DNA from: Diplodia intermedia
Taxonomy: Eukaryota; Ascomycota; Dothideomycetes; Botryosphaeriales; Botryosphaeriaceae
Assembly (NCBI GenBank): GCA_021495925.1
Contig: JAKEKT010000003.1
Location: 372,001-436,000, forward strand
Direction: 5' to 3'
DNA length: 64,000 nt
The notes below the pieces were generated by a model, which was not told the DNA's origin, did not search any database, and saw only the letters and a program-made list of their open reading frames with translations. Positions 33,914 to 44,991 of the stretch are shown one piece after another (within the stretch, counting starts at the first letter, position 1; each line of letters opens with the position of its first letter). The translations under genes and the position numbers were made by a program.

Positions 33914-35971
33914 TTTTAAACGCTGTTCCCATGGGGTATGCGTATGTCAAGTCCGGCGAATCGAATGGATCCTACTTCACCACTTGTGTGGCCAGCAATG
34001 ATGAAACCTAGCAGCCCGTATCGGCTGAAGAATACAGCCGAAGTAGGCCAGCCACGGGGCTGAACACGAAGCCAATGAAGGCGTTAGCGATGATGATCGT
34101 GACGAGAAACTACTCTGAACCAGTCGTTCCGAAATATATAAGCAGAAGATTGACATGTTGCTCGTTATAGCGAGCAAATAGGAAGCAACAGCGAACAGGT
34201 CAAAAAATAGAGCATTGCACGAGCAGAGCACGGATCGCGAGAACGGCACTCTTGTCCTGTATAGCAAACAGGCCGGACCAGCTCTTCGGGTCGCATTCCA
34301 GGTCCTGCATTCTGGCCATTGTGGATCTGGAGAGTCGTGTTGTCATCATGTCTTTGATGATTAGTCGCTCCAAGATGACGCTCGGGAAACGAAAGCGAGA
34401 GTCGGGGCGAATCTGCGAGGGCCTGCAAATGCCCCGTGTTGCCAGCATTTCAAAGACGGTGAGGAGTGCGGTGTGGAGACCAAAACTTGGTCCTCCTCGG
34501 CGAGTGCCACGCATGCCTCGCATGTTTGGGGGACGACCGCTTCGGCCGACTGGCAGCAAGCGGGCGTGAGGTGGTTTGCCTGCTCGTTCGGGCCTTCCTG
34601 ACTCGGGTTCGCGGCGCCGTGTCAGCGCCGTGGTCCCTCATCGAGGCTGGTCGACTTGGGCCGGATGCGGCGTCACTCGGAGGACAATGGCTGTGAGGAC
34701 GCCCGGCGAGTTCGCAGACAGACAGACAGACAAGAATAGCGCTGGGGACGAGGGAGGCGCAAGGGCGAGGTCCCGCTTCGGCGCGGGAAGCGCCACAAAG
34801 CGGGAAAGGGCAGTGTCAGAAAAATCCTCCAGGAGAAGGCACGCCGGGCCTGCCGAGCAGGCAGTTCTCTCGTGGGCCATAAGCAGCGGAGGAGCAGAAG
34901 TTGCGACTGAGGGTTTATGAGGAGCGGTCAGCTGAGCTCAGTGGCGACAACAGCCCATCTGCCGCTCTCAAAAGGATGGCAGATGCGTGTCGGACGGCCC
35001 CCTTGAGCTGAAACCGGCAAATGCAGCCATCCTGTCGTTGAGCATCGTGAAGGAGTGCTGCGGGATTGCCCGTTCCGGCTAGGGGGAAGGAAGTGCGGAG
35101 GCGCGCGGATTAGTCGATGGCTTGCGTTGGTTTTAGGCAGCAGCGGAACAACACGAAGCTGATAAGCCAGTGCGCAGGGCTGAGAGACGCGCCATTTCGC
35201 CAGGCACGCTGCTGCTGCTGACGGCGCACGCGTGCGTGCAGCTCGCACAGCGTCGTTTTCGCCCGAAGGCCGTACCGGTGAAGATTGGGCGGCGGTGGTG
35301 GCGCGCGCGTGAGTGAGGCTCAGGCGGCTGGGGATCGTCGCGGAGAATTGGCGAGTGGGGGCGGTTTCTATTTCCTGCGAGTCGGCGGGCCAGGCAGCGG
35401 CCTGCCTGGGCTTGAATTTTATACGCACGTCAAGGCCATGCGGCTGAACGTTTTCGTGCGCCGCGCGTGGCCAGGGGGCGCTGCAAGAGCCGCAGGCAGG
35501 CAGCAATAATGCGAACCGTCAGCAGGCAACCACGGTGTGCATCCGGTTCCAGCCCCCAACGCCGGGCCAGTGGCACGGAGGCCGCGCTCCCTGCCGCCAG
35601 AGGCTGCCTGGCTCCGATCGCATTGTATATAGCCGCACGACTGGCGACGCAGCAGCGAGCAACAGACCTTCTAGACGTCGCCGTCGGGCTCTTATCCGCC
35701 CACGCCCCTCGCCTCCCCCCGGCCCCGACCAGGCGGATCCTCGGCTCCGTCCGCCCAGCCGCGCCCACGTCACCTTGCAGCCCTCCCGACGGCCGCCTCT
35801 CTCAAAACCCTACGCCCACCCCAAAGCGCCGATGCGTTGTTGTGCCTGCCCCAGTGCTGCTTCCGACGCGCCCTCGACACCCGGCGTTCCGACCGGCCCG
35901 TGCTGACTGGCGCCCCCGCATGCGACCAACCGACCTCCGCCGCCTGCGACTGCTGAAACTGGCTTCCTAAC
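33914..35971. other. Intergenic and probable leader of the EST1-like gene
   Basis: About 2 kb. The final ~350 nt are C-rich and leader-like. A minus-strand stretch near 34013-34117 translates as a membrane-helix-like peptide (TIIIANAFIGFVFSPVAG) but has no start or partner exon. Confidence 0.45.
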
Positions 35972-38508
35972 ATGAACACGGACTACTTCGACCTGCACGA
36001 AGGCCTGACAACCACCCAGCGAGCCCAGGCAAAGTCTGCTGCCCTCGTGCAGCCCCTCGGCGACGCCCTCGCCTGCCCCTACTGTGAATGCGAGCTGTTC
36101 GACCGCGATGACGCCCTCTTGCACCATGTCCGCACGAGCCACGCCGCCCAAATCCAGGGCTCCGGCGTGAAGGAGGGCACCCCCCTGTTCAGGAAACTGC
36201 TGCGCGACGAGGCTCTTCACAAAGCGTGAGTCTGCTCCCGGCCGCGCCGGCCTGCGCTCTCCTGACCAGTCTCTAGAAAGCAAATTGCCACCGCCCAGCA
36301 CCAGCGCCGCGTCGAGGAGCAGAGGCGCGCGAAGCAATCCCGCCGCCACGATGCTGCTGCAAGAGGCCAGACGCCGGACCTGAACCGGCTCACTCTCCAG
36401 AGTAAGATCCCCCCGGGCCACCTCGGTGCCGCCCGGCCTGCGCGGAAGCGTGCTGGTTCTGACATTCCTGCGTCAGAATCGCCTAACCGGTCCCCAGTCC
36501 GCCAGGATGCAAAGTCCCGGAAGGCTCGCGGCATGGACCCCGCAGTGGAGCCCCAGATTGCCGACGTGGAGATGGCCGAGGAATATGCAAGACAGCTGCC
36601 GCATCACCCACACTCGAGCCCCAAGCGCCCCGTCACGGCGCAGGAGCCACGTGCTCAGCCTTACGCTGCCCTGCCCTTCCATCCCCAGGCCATCCCCCAT
36701 CGGGATCCTGGATCCGCCTCGCCTTCTTCAGTTTCACACCATGGCTCTCCAGTGCCTCCCTCGGTGCCCGACCAGTCGGTGGCCTTTCCCCAGCCGACGA
36801 ACGACGAATGGCCCGACCTGGTGCTGCAGCCAGACTCCCGCCCCATCTCCCAGGAGCAGCTCGCCGCTGAAGTAAAGTCCATCTATGCCGGCCTCACCAT
36901 GGTCGAGTCCAAGTGCATTCATGTCGACAAGGCTCAGGCGACGGCCGAGAGAGATCCAGTCTCGGGCCAGCATCCACGGCTAGCGGCCGATCATTGGCAG
37001 GCCCTCATCGCACTCCATAGGACTTTACTTCACGAGCATCACGATTTCTTTTTGGCATCACAGCATCCCTCGGCAAGTCCAGCACTGCGCCGTCTCGCTG
37101 CTAAGTATTCCATGCCGGCCCGCATGTGGAAGCATGGCATTCATTCGTTTCTGGAGCTTCTTCGTCATCGCCTACCGGAGTCTTTGGAGTACATGCTTAC
37201 CTTCATATACCTGGCATATCAAATGATGGCCCTTCTTTATGAAACAGTGCCTGCTTTCGAAGATACTTGGATCGAATGTCTCGGCGATCTTGGACGGTAC
37301 CGGATGGCAATTGAAGACGAGGACCTCCGGGACCGGGAAACATGGGCGGGTGTGGCCCGCTTTTGGTACAGCAAAGCCGCCGATAAGAGCCCTGCCGTTG
37401 GCCGTCTCTACCATCACTTGGCCATCCTGGCAAGACCTAACGCTCTGCAGCAGCTCTACTTCTACTCTCGTTCTCTTACCTGCATCCAACCATTTATGAG
37501 CGCACGCGAGTCCATTCTTACACTTTTCGATCCCATTCTCGGCCGCTCATCTGCATCATATTCTCATTCACTTCCCGTCGAAACCAGCTTTATACGTGCC
37601 CATGGATTACTTTTCGAAAAAGATCAAGCATTTCAGCAACATACGTTTGACCACAACCTCAGCGACTTTGTCGGGCAGTTGGACAACAGCATTGGACGCG
37701 TCACCTCGAAATGGAAGGAACAAGGAGCGTACATGGCCATTGCGAACATTGCCAGCTTGTTCGATTACGGAAGCGAGGGCAATTTCTTGCGCCTCGCATT
37801 TGCGACGCAGCTGCAACACATTATACGTGAACAATTTGAGAGGAATGACGATCCGGACTGGCAGTCGGCGCACGCCATCCTACCACCAACGCCGCCCGCG
37901 CCCAACGACATGAAACTTGACCTCCAGACTGCCAACACTTTTCCTAGCGCCTGCCGTCTTACCTTCGATACATTACGCGTTGTCCTCCGCCGCTTTGGGG
38001 ACAAGAACGTTCTGACTCATTTTCACATTCTGCTCGCTTTCCTGAATCAACTTGCAACGCTTCCTTACGATACCTCGTACGTTTTCGAATACGTTCCATG
38101 GGGGGATTTTTCCTTCTTCCTCAATACCTTGGCAAGGTCTGAGACCTTTTCGCCAACAATTGAATGCCCTAATTTCCTGCACGAAGGGGAAGAAGACTTC
38201 CGTCCGTTGCCCGAGGACTACCTGATCCGGGGTCAACTGTGGGCTCACTCGTATTATCCGGCAACGTGGTTCAACGGTGTGGTGGATGAGGAGGAGCGGA
38301 TGCTGGAGCTAGCCTCGACAATCAGATCACGAACCGAGAGAATCCTGTGGCTGGGGGTTCGTCTCGCATCGGTAAGAAACTGTCCTGGATCAACCAATCC
38401 AGCGTATTGGAGCTAACGTGCTAGCAGAAAAACGTTGGTTTAAAGTACGACAGTGCTAGTCACAGCTGGGGTGTTCATCGCTCAGGTAACGCGATGGATG
38501 TGGATTAA
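35972..38508 (+). CDS. C2H2 zinc finger plus EST1/SMG-type DNA/RNA-binding domain protein
   Basis: Exons 35972-36225, 36277-38371 and 38428-38508 (introns 51 and 56 nt); 809 aa. Near the N-terminus is a C2H2 finger: C-x2-C-x12-H with a second His (CPYCECELFDRDDALLHH, then SH). A basic segment (RRVEEQRRAKQSRRHD) and a Pro/Ser-rich linker follow. From about residue 335 to 510 is the TPR-like EST1 DNA/RNA-binding domain, with LLHEHHDFFLASQHPSASPA, WKHGIHSFLELLRHRLPESL, RYRMAIEDEDLRDRETW and YHHLAILARPNALQQLYFYS. Family members include yeast Est1 (telomerase) and SMG5/6/7 (nonsense-mediated decay); filamentous fungi have several uncharacterised paralogues, so telomere work is not implied. The last 26 residues come from a small third exon that removes an intron-encoded stop at 38416. 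Confidence 0.85.
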
Positions 38509-39408
38509 TGAATATGCCCTTGCAAGCAGTGCCCGTCACGCAGATGACATGAACTTTTGCAATCAGGCGCGGAAGCCACGCGCCTGACATAATACCAATG
38601 CTGTCGCCAGGGGCCACGAGCACCGATTCATATCGGCCAACGTACGCCCCAAGCCTCGAGGTTCTAGCCTCAGCTGAGCTGCCTGAAGAAAAGGCACGTG
38701 TAATACGCGGCATGCGGCGTCAAAAGACACGTCGACGAGGGGTGAACAGAAGCACGCCGCGCAACTTGAGCAACCAATGTCTCAAGGGCCATTCCGTGCG
38801 GTAGATGAAGAAACAAGAACAATACAAAGCAATTATCATGGTACACGACTGGCCCGAAATATGAATATATGAATGAGGAGTCGAGGAATATCATATGCCT
38901 CTCCGGCTTCCGAAGGGGGGCCCATCTGCATCGACCTTCCAGTTCCGGCCGCATGCCCTGATCCCTACCATCTCCACCCCCTCCTTTCCTGGGAGCAGAT
39001 CAAACTGGGGATCTTAGATTAATCTTTCTGCAGGCGGCCGGGCCGAGCCTGTGAAGAATGCTTGACCGTCACACCAAGCCGCCCTGGCAGCGATCACGCA
39101 AGGGGAAAGCGAGCGAGCAACCTTAACTGGTCGATCAGGTACGAGATCCATATTTAATCCTCTTCTATACGTCATCCTTTACTTGCCATTGTCTTGCACA
39201 GGGGAATGAAATTGCTCTTGTGATACAGTTCTAGATACTTCACGCCGTTGGCCCATAGGATGCGCGGAAGATGCCGAAGGAGTGCTTGCCTGGCCTGACC
39301 AGCTGGGTGACTGAGAGACATATTGTGAGAGTCGAGAAGACTTGGTTCCTACTTTCAATGTCCTGTCTTCTTTCTCCAACAATTCTTTCTCTACCTTGTG
39401 TGCGCATC
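38509..39408. other. Intergenic, no gene found
   Basis: 900 bp downstream of the EST1-like gene. Short ORFs only; nothing recognised. Confidence 0.55.
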
Positions 39409-40564
39409 ATGGCCCCCTTCCCTCTTCATCCACTGATTTACCAACGCAACGTGGTGCTTCTCCACCGCGGCATCCCGGAAGAGATCAAAAACACGCTCAT
39501 CAGTATTTCGCTAGCGCTCTTAGCCGTGGGCGTCATTCTTTTGTTCATCATTCTGATCATGTGTTGTCGTCGGCGGTGAACACAACAGCTATCCCGGGAG
39601 ATTGAGGAGGGAGAAAACTCCAAAGACAGCGTTTCCGTGAGTGTTGTATATGTTGGGACTGGTTCATCTTCTAATGGCAACAGGTTTCAATTGTCTTTGT
39701 CATTTTATCGAAACCTCATGGCGGAACTAAAATCTCAACAGTCAGTACGATGTCGATTGCACCGACCGAGTCACCACATACCGAAGTCTCCAGCATTTTA
39801 CACCGGAGAACAGAATCATCTACATTGGCGGCGGGAGGAATGCCAAAGCATACGAATCTCATACTTTCTCCGCTAACGTATACAATTTTCGAGCATGGCA
39901 TTATACCTTGCCTAGAGTCCACGGCAAAGCATTTGGTCGCGCAAGGGATGAGGTCAATCGGACAGAGTGCCGAGACAACAAAAATGTATTACAGAGAAGA
40001 AGCATTGTAATGAATACACCGGGGAAAGACATTGAAACATCCCAACATCCTCAGCTCGACTCGATCGAATGTCCACCGCCTTCTGCGTTTTCCAATCGAC
40101 CCCAGCTCGTGAGAACCTTCGTACAAATGCCTCAACAGGAGCATCAGCTATCTCCTTTTTATTTCGACCTTCACATCAGAGTCCACCAAGTCCTCATCAT
40201 CCACTGTCTCGGCATTGGTGTAATATGGACCGCGGATGTTTGGACCGCGTCGCCACACCTGAGCGGTGCCGGCTCATTTGTGCTGATTATCCTTTGCAGC
40301 TTCATGATTGCGCATTTTGAGATCGTCTGCTATCGCCTTGAAACTTACGGTAAGTGGAAATCCTCTTCCATCTCTCGTCTGGCTCCACTGCTGGAATCGA
40401 TGGCTGACTATGATATAGAGCGTATTGGCCAGGATTTTGATCGGCACGCTGGGCATGTAGGATCACCATCGTCAAGTTCAATTACATACACACGGGAACG
40501 GCTTGTTCATCCGGCTACACTGTATGGCTATGGAACAATGAGGTTGGTGTTTCACGCTGTGTAG
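39409..40564 (+). CDS. Hypothetical membrane protein, possibly three helices (306 aa)
   Basis: Unrecognised. Proposed exons 39409-39575, 39742-40349 and 40419-40564 total 921 nt. The first exon codes a short head and a strong membrane helix ending in a basic stop-transfer patch (LLAVGVILLFIILIMCCRRR). The second carries Cys-containing hydrophilic sequence (CTDRVTTYRSLQHFTPENR) and two more helices (VLIIHCLGIGVIWTADVW and SFVLIILCSFMIAHFEIV). Intron 2 is 69 nt with GTAAGT donor and CTGAC branch, and is a multiple of three without stops, so its retention also stays open. Intron 1 (166 nt, GTGAAC donor) is weaker; alternatives are a 56-aa single-helix protein ending at the TGA at 39577 and a separate two-helix protein starting at the ATG at 40010. 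Codon bias is lower than in neighbouring genes. Confidence 0.4.
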
Positions 40565-40899
40565 CTGCTTGGAGTTAGGTTGAAGTCCTTGGATCCGAGA
40601 AGGTAAGTACCATTGCATCATCTAGTCAGCGAAATTTGTTCTCCTCATCATGGCATGCACAAGGACTGAACTCACTTGGCCCAAGGTAGGGCGTGCCTTG
40701 GCAGTGAGTGCAACTCCGATACCACCTCTGCCAAGCGCCACCCTGTCTTGACATCGCAACCCGCCAGATCATCCACAACTCCTTGGTACCTTGATAAAGG
40801 CGCCACTGGACACAGCCCATCAACCCGCGCAAAACCAGGAAGTCCCCACACGCGCGCGAGCCCACCATCTCCCAGTTTCGCTCTTCAGCAACGGGAGCC
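40565..40899. other. Short intergenic spacer
   Basis: 335 bp between two plus-strand genes. A GTAAGT at about 40602 could be a donor in an untranslated region. No gene seen. Confidence 0.5.
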
Positions 40900-41572
40900 A
40901 TGCCGCATCCCAGCAGCGCACCAGCAACGCGCCGCCTCCGCAACTCGCACATCGGCGCCGTCCTGACGTCCGTCAGCCTCCTCTTCACCAGCACCATGAT
41001 CATCGCGGGCGTCGGGCCGCTGCTGCCCCAGCCCCAGCGGGACGCCAACATCCGGCTGGGCGCCATCCTCGCGCTCGCCTGCTCCGCCACCGTCTGCTCC
41101 GCCGTGCTCGTCATGACCGAGATCATCAACTTCCGCAACCACACTCGGAATTTCCTGTGTGTGCCGCGCGATGGTGTGTGGTCTCTCCTTACCAACCTCC
41201 CCCCTTTTTTTACTTCCTCTTCTCCTCCTCCTTCTTCTCCTTCCTCTTCCTCTTATGAGCGACATGGCGGGCGCTGATCTCAACCGTGCAGAATCCCATC
41301 GTATCCTTTCCGAGTCCGAGTCCGACTCCTCGACAGAGGGACCCTCGTCATCACCAAGGGCCACCGCCGGCAGCAACAGCTCGCAGGAGCAGCGACAGCA
41401 GCAACGAGGGAGCGCCACTACGTCATCCAACGCCAACCAGCCAACAACCCCGTCGAACACGGGGTCGGAGCCGCCCGAAGTCAAGTCGGAAGGCGCGTCG
41501 TCCACCGAAAAAGGTCGGAACGTCGAGAAATCGTCCGACGTGGCCACCCAGACTGAAAGGCGAGGTGGGTGA
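40900..41572 (+). CDS. Hypothetical two-helix membrane protein with Ser/acidic tail
   Basis: Exons 40900-41173 and 41292-41572, joined across a 118-nt intron with a very long pyrimidine tract; 184 aa. An N-terminal basic segment (PATRRLRNSHIG) precedes two membrane helices (AVLTSVSLLFTSTMIIAGVG and LGAILALACSATVCSAVLVM). A hydrophilic C-terminal half, rich in Ser, Glu, Gln and Thr (SESESDSSTEGPSSSP), follows. The tail is probably disordered. No family recognised. If the intron is retained, the frame ends 125 codons after the start with a low-complexity Ser/Pro end, which is why splicing is preferred. Confidence 0.6.
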
Positions 41573-41872
41573 ATTTGTGAGGAAGAGAGAGAGAGAGTGG
41601 GATGGATGAGATGCTGACGCGACCCCAAGGTATTATTCGATTTGAACTTCCTTAGGGAGAACGGCCGTCGATCTTGGGGTTGCGGGATTTCACTCGAGGA
41701 GGTGGAATCGATGGCTGGCGTCGAACTTTTTTCACCATCCATTTGATGACAACGTACTGCGTATATGATTCATGACGTTTTTACGTCCTCACGAATGCTA
41801 TTTTGGCTAAAGGCACAGTCCTCCCCAATTTCTTTTCCTCTCCCAATCCTTAAGTGATTTCCCTCCCTCCCC
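41573..41872. other. Convergent 3' spacer
   Basis: 300 bp between the 3' ends of the two-helix protein gene and the GH27 gene. Nothing recognised. Confidence 0.6.
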
Positions 41873-43783
41873 TCAAGCACCCCTCTCCTCCAGCACGGCC
41901 AACCCCACCACGTCCGGCGCCGGATCCGGCCCGGGCGCGCCCACCACGACGACGTTCCCATCGCCCTCGACGAAGCCCTCTCCGACCTCGACGACCAGCC
42001 TGCCCGTCTCGAACCAATCGCCGCCGCTGACGGGCAGGGCCCAGCGCTTGGCGGCGGCGCCGTTGACGCTGAGCGTCACGTTGCGCGTGTTGGTGCCGTT
42101 GGACCACGACGACTGCAGCGCGACGTCGTAGTTGATGTAGTCGATGGCGAGCAGCAGGCCCGAGGACGAGGGCGCCGACACGTTCGAGAAGGTGACGGTC
42201 GAGCCCGGGTACACGTCGATGGCCTTGGAGCCGACGGGGAGGCACTCGCCACCGCCGCATGCCACGACGGACGCGTTGCCGCCCGCGACCGCGGCGTCGG
42301 TGACGGGGTAGTAGTGCGCGTCGGCGAGCGTCGTGTTGGTGGGCGTGATGTCGGACAGGACGAGCAGCTTCGCCTCGTGGCCGGCGAGGTCCAGCTGCAG
42401 CGCGTCGCCGCCGCTGCCGTCGGCGGCGCCCAGGTCGCTCGCGGCCCACACGTCGCGCACCGCGCCGGCGGCGGCGACGCCCAGGGCCGGGCTGCTGAGG
42501 TTGAGGCTGACGGACCGGCTGTCGTTGCGCCAGTTGGCGACGGCGACGACGAGGCGGCCGTCCGTCAGGTTGCCGGCCCAGACGTCGTATTCTTCTTCCG
42601 TGTAGCGCTGCACGAGACGCGCCTGCTGGCCCAGAGCATCTTGATTGATTGCCAGGACTTCTTCGTTGGCCAGGATGTCGAGCGAGGCCTGGGTTGTGAG
42701 GGTGGTGGATATGGGCGCGCCAATAATCAGGGGCGATTTGTTGATGGCCCACATGGTGAAGTGAAAGCGTTCTTCTTCCAGGCTGAGTGCGTTGAGGCCA
42801 ACACTGCGGTAGATGAGCATTTCCAATCATGGTGGGAAATGTGAGAAGGGAGCACGTACATGAGCATATCCATGTCGGCGTACTTGCCGACGCCAGTGTG
42901 CTTCCAGAAAGGGACGACTTGGTTCGTGATGCGCCAGATGGACGACCAGCTGTTGTAGATGTCGTTGGAGATACGCCACGAGTTGCCCAATTTGGGGGCC
43001 CACACGCCGAGGTCCTCGCCTACACCCCATTGGCAGATCTGGTAGACGATTGGTCGGTCCACGGCATCGAGGGCTTGTGCCATCTCGGCGAAACGGACAG
43101 ACGGGTCGGGCTCATAGGGGTTGTACTCTACAAATCGTGCGGACGAAATCAGCTTGGAGAGACTCTCGTGTAGCGGAACCAGGGACTTATCTTCGGTCAC
43201 ATTGGCCCAGCAGTTGTCGTATTTTAGCGCGTCGCCGCCCCATTCGGCGAACGACTGCGCATCTTCAGTTTCGTAGCCTGCTTGCTGTCAGAATTGGAGC
43301 TTCCGACGCTTCGCCACGAGATGTTACCCAGAGATGCTACCAGGAAGAGGTGGTCGGGATCCGGAGTACACTGCCACTTGCCCGCGCCGCTATAGAGGCC
43401 GAATTGCAAGCCCAGTCCATGGATGTACTCGCCCAATGCCGGGAAGCCGGACGGAAACAGAGTTGAATTCCAAGTGATTTTGCCTTCGGCGGTCCTGTTC
43501 GACGAGGGCCAGCCGCAGTCGGTGGTGACGACGTTGTAGCCCTTTCCGGCAAAGCCGAGGTCCACAAGGCCTTGGGCGTTTTCCTTGATGATCTGCTGCG
43601 GCGTCAGAATTTGGTGCAGTCGAAGGGCAGGCGGAAGCATACGGTCTCATTGGGGAGGCAGCTGTAGTAATTGTAGGAATTCCAGCCGAGCTGGGGTGTC
43701 GTGGTTCGAGCAGTGGCAGCGACATGACTGGGCAGGGCAACGATGCCCGCAAGCAGCCTCAATGCTGTCTGTGTCCCAATCAT
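41873..43783 (-). CDS. Secreted alpha-galactosidase, GH27
   Basis: Four exons: 43783..43643, 43595..43328, 43277..42860 and 42803..41873; introns 47, 50 and 56 nt; 585 aa. The N-terminus is a secretion signal (TALRLLAGIVALPSHVAATA). GH27 landmarks follow: TPQLGWNSYNYYSCLPNET, YNVVTTDCGWP, LGLQFGLYSGAGKWQC, the nucleophile Asp in LKYDNCW, ICQWGVGEDLGVW, the acid/base Asp in WRISNDI, and FTMWAINKSPLIIGAP. A GC-rich C-terminal region (about 310 residues including linker) forms the beta-sandwich and an extra carbohydrate-binding-like part, with many N-glycosylation sequons. It releases terminal alpha-galactose from galactomannans or raffinose-type sugars. Intron 1 ends CAGCAG, a NAGNAG acceptor that can add or drop a Gln after NET. 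The original GTG-start extension at 43813 is not used. Confidence 0.93.
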
Positions 43784-44245
43784 CGTGGTGGGGTTTGGCT
43801 TGAGATTGCTCACGCAAGCGGGGCATAGAAGAGACGGTTTATATGCGTTTGGCAGTCACACAGTGGTGGGGTAGCTCCGCTTTGCTCCCCATCCAAGACG
43901 AGAACCCCCCGGTGGGAGAGGGCTGCATGTTTGGAGCCGCTCCCGCCACGACGCCGGGGTGGCCCAGTCGGGCTAAAGGTGGGCGAGGAAACAAAGCTAA
44001 AATGACGTTCAGCCGGCGTTGATGATCGTCTGAGCTCGGCCAGGGCCACGGTGCGGGGGAGATTGTGGGGAGGAAGGCCCGGAACAGCTGCCCAACCCGA
44101 GTACGAATCGCACCTTCCACCTGCGGACGTGGCGCCACCTTATGTCTCCGGCGGTGCCAGGGTGCCTGGAATCATGCGCTTGGCGAGTTACTTGCACGCA
44201 TTCTGAGGCCTTCGCATCCTCTCTAAGCTCTCTTTCCATGGGCAT
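43784..44245. promoter_or_regulatory. Promoter region of the GH27 gene
   Basis: On the minus strand a TATAAA lies at 43843..43838, about 57 bp upstream of the start codon. GTGGGG-type sequences (for example near 43863-43870) fit the loose CreA consensus SYGGRG known from carbohydrate-regulated fungal genes; such short matches are frequent by chance. Confidence 0.4.
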
Positions 44246-44344
44246 TTGAATACAAGATCCGGACGTAAATGTGTGCATCTTAAGTATTCAACTACCCATG
44301 CGAGTCCGGTGGGTTATCTCTAGAGAGGAGCTGTTTTGTCACCC
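44246..44344. mobile_element. MITE-like element, copy D, truncated
   Basis: Contains the left core arm TTTGAATACAAGATCCGGAC, a collapsed loop and only the outer tip of the right arm (TATTCAACTAC, ending about 44292). A right terminal sequence CTGTTTTGTCACCC ends at 44344. Most of the right core arm is deleted and the left terminal repeat was not found. It lies in the spacer between the divergent GH27 and carboxylesterase genes. Confidence 0.65.
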
Positions 44345-44991
44345 GAATTCTCGAACTAGAGACTGATGTGGCATGTCATTTTACGCGCGAGAACATACCT
44401 GAAATATGTTGTTTCTTTGCAAACGCTGGTGACACCTTTCTTTTCCTTCGGGGTGCCTGCTCCTTTTAGGTACGAGGGTTGTGCGCCACCACCAGGCCCG
44501 GGCCACGTGCACAACAACCATCCGGACTAATCATGAACCGACCATGCTCACCGACTCGACTTCGCAGCAGCCACGAACTCGCTTCCAGATGGCCAAGCCG
44601 GCACCATCTCCTTTACTCACCATCCCAAAAGATTCATCTTCCCGGCAGCTACCGCGAATACCGCCGGCCTTCCAACTACTTCCTGTCCAGTCGTGCCGCA
44701 TTCTGACACCAGATTTATCCAACTCGTGGCGGATGCTGCCCTACACAGGAAGCTTGGCAATATCAGACCAGTTTTCGTTGTGATTCATGGCCGAACAGAA
44801 GCTACCAGCACAGCCCAAAGGATTGCGGCCCGCCCCCGCAATCTGCCATAGGCGGAAAAAAGCCAGCGAGAACAGTCTACCCCGCAAGTAGATCTGCCGA
44901 GTCGTAGGCCGTGCTGCGAGACATAAAGAATAAACTTACCCCAGAATGTGGCTAACTGTCAGGGGAATCCGAGCAGAAGCTTTCGCCGCAT
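44345..44991. other. Intergenic, upstream of carboxylesterase
   Basis: About 650 bp promoter-side DNA. The ORFs 44479-44706 and 44481-44783 overlap each other and have no motif. Confidence 0.5.

Noticed and set aside
34013..34117. Membrane-helix-like peptide on the minus strand
   Set aside because: About 30 residues with no start codon and no splice partner found; most likely chance hydrophobicity.
39577..39579. Possible stop-codon readthrough (TGA followed by an open acidic frame)
   Set aside because: The following bases (ACA) do not match the UGA-CUA readthrough context, and an intron starting at 39576 explains the frame more simply.
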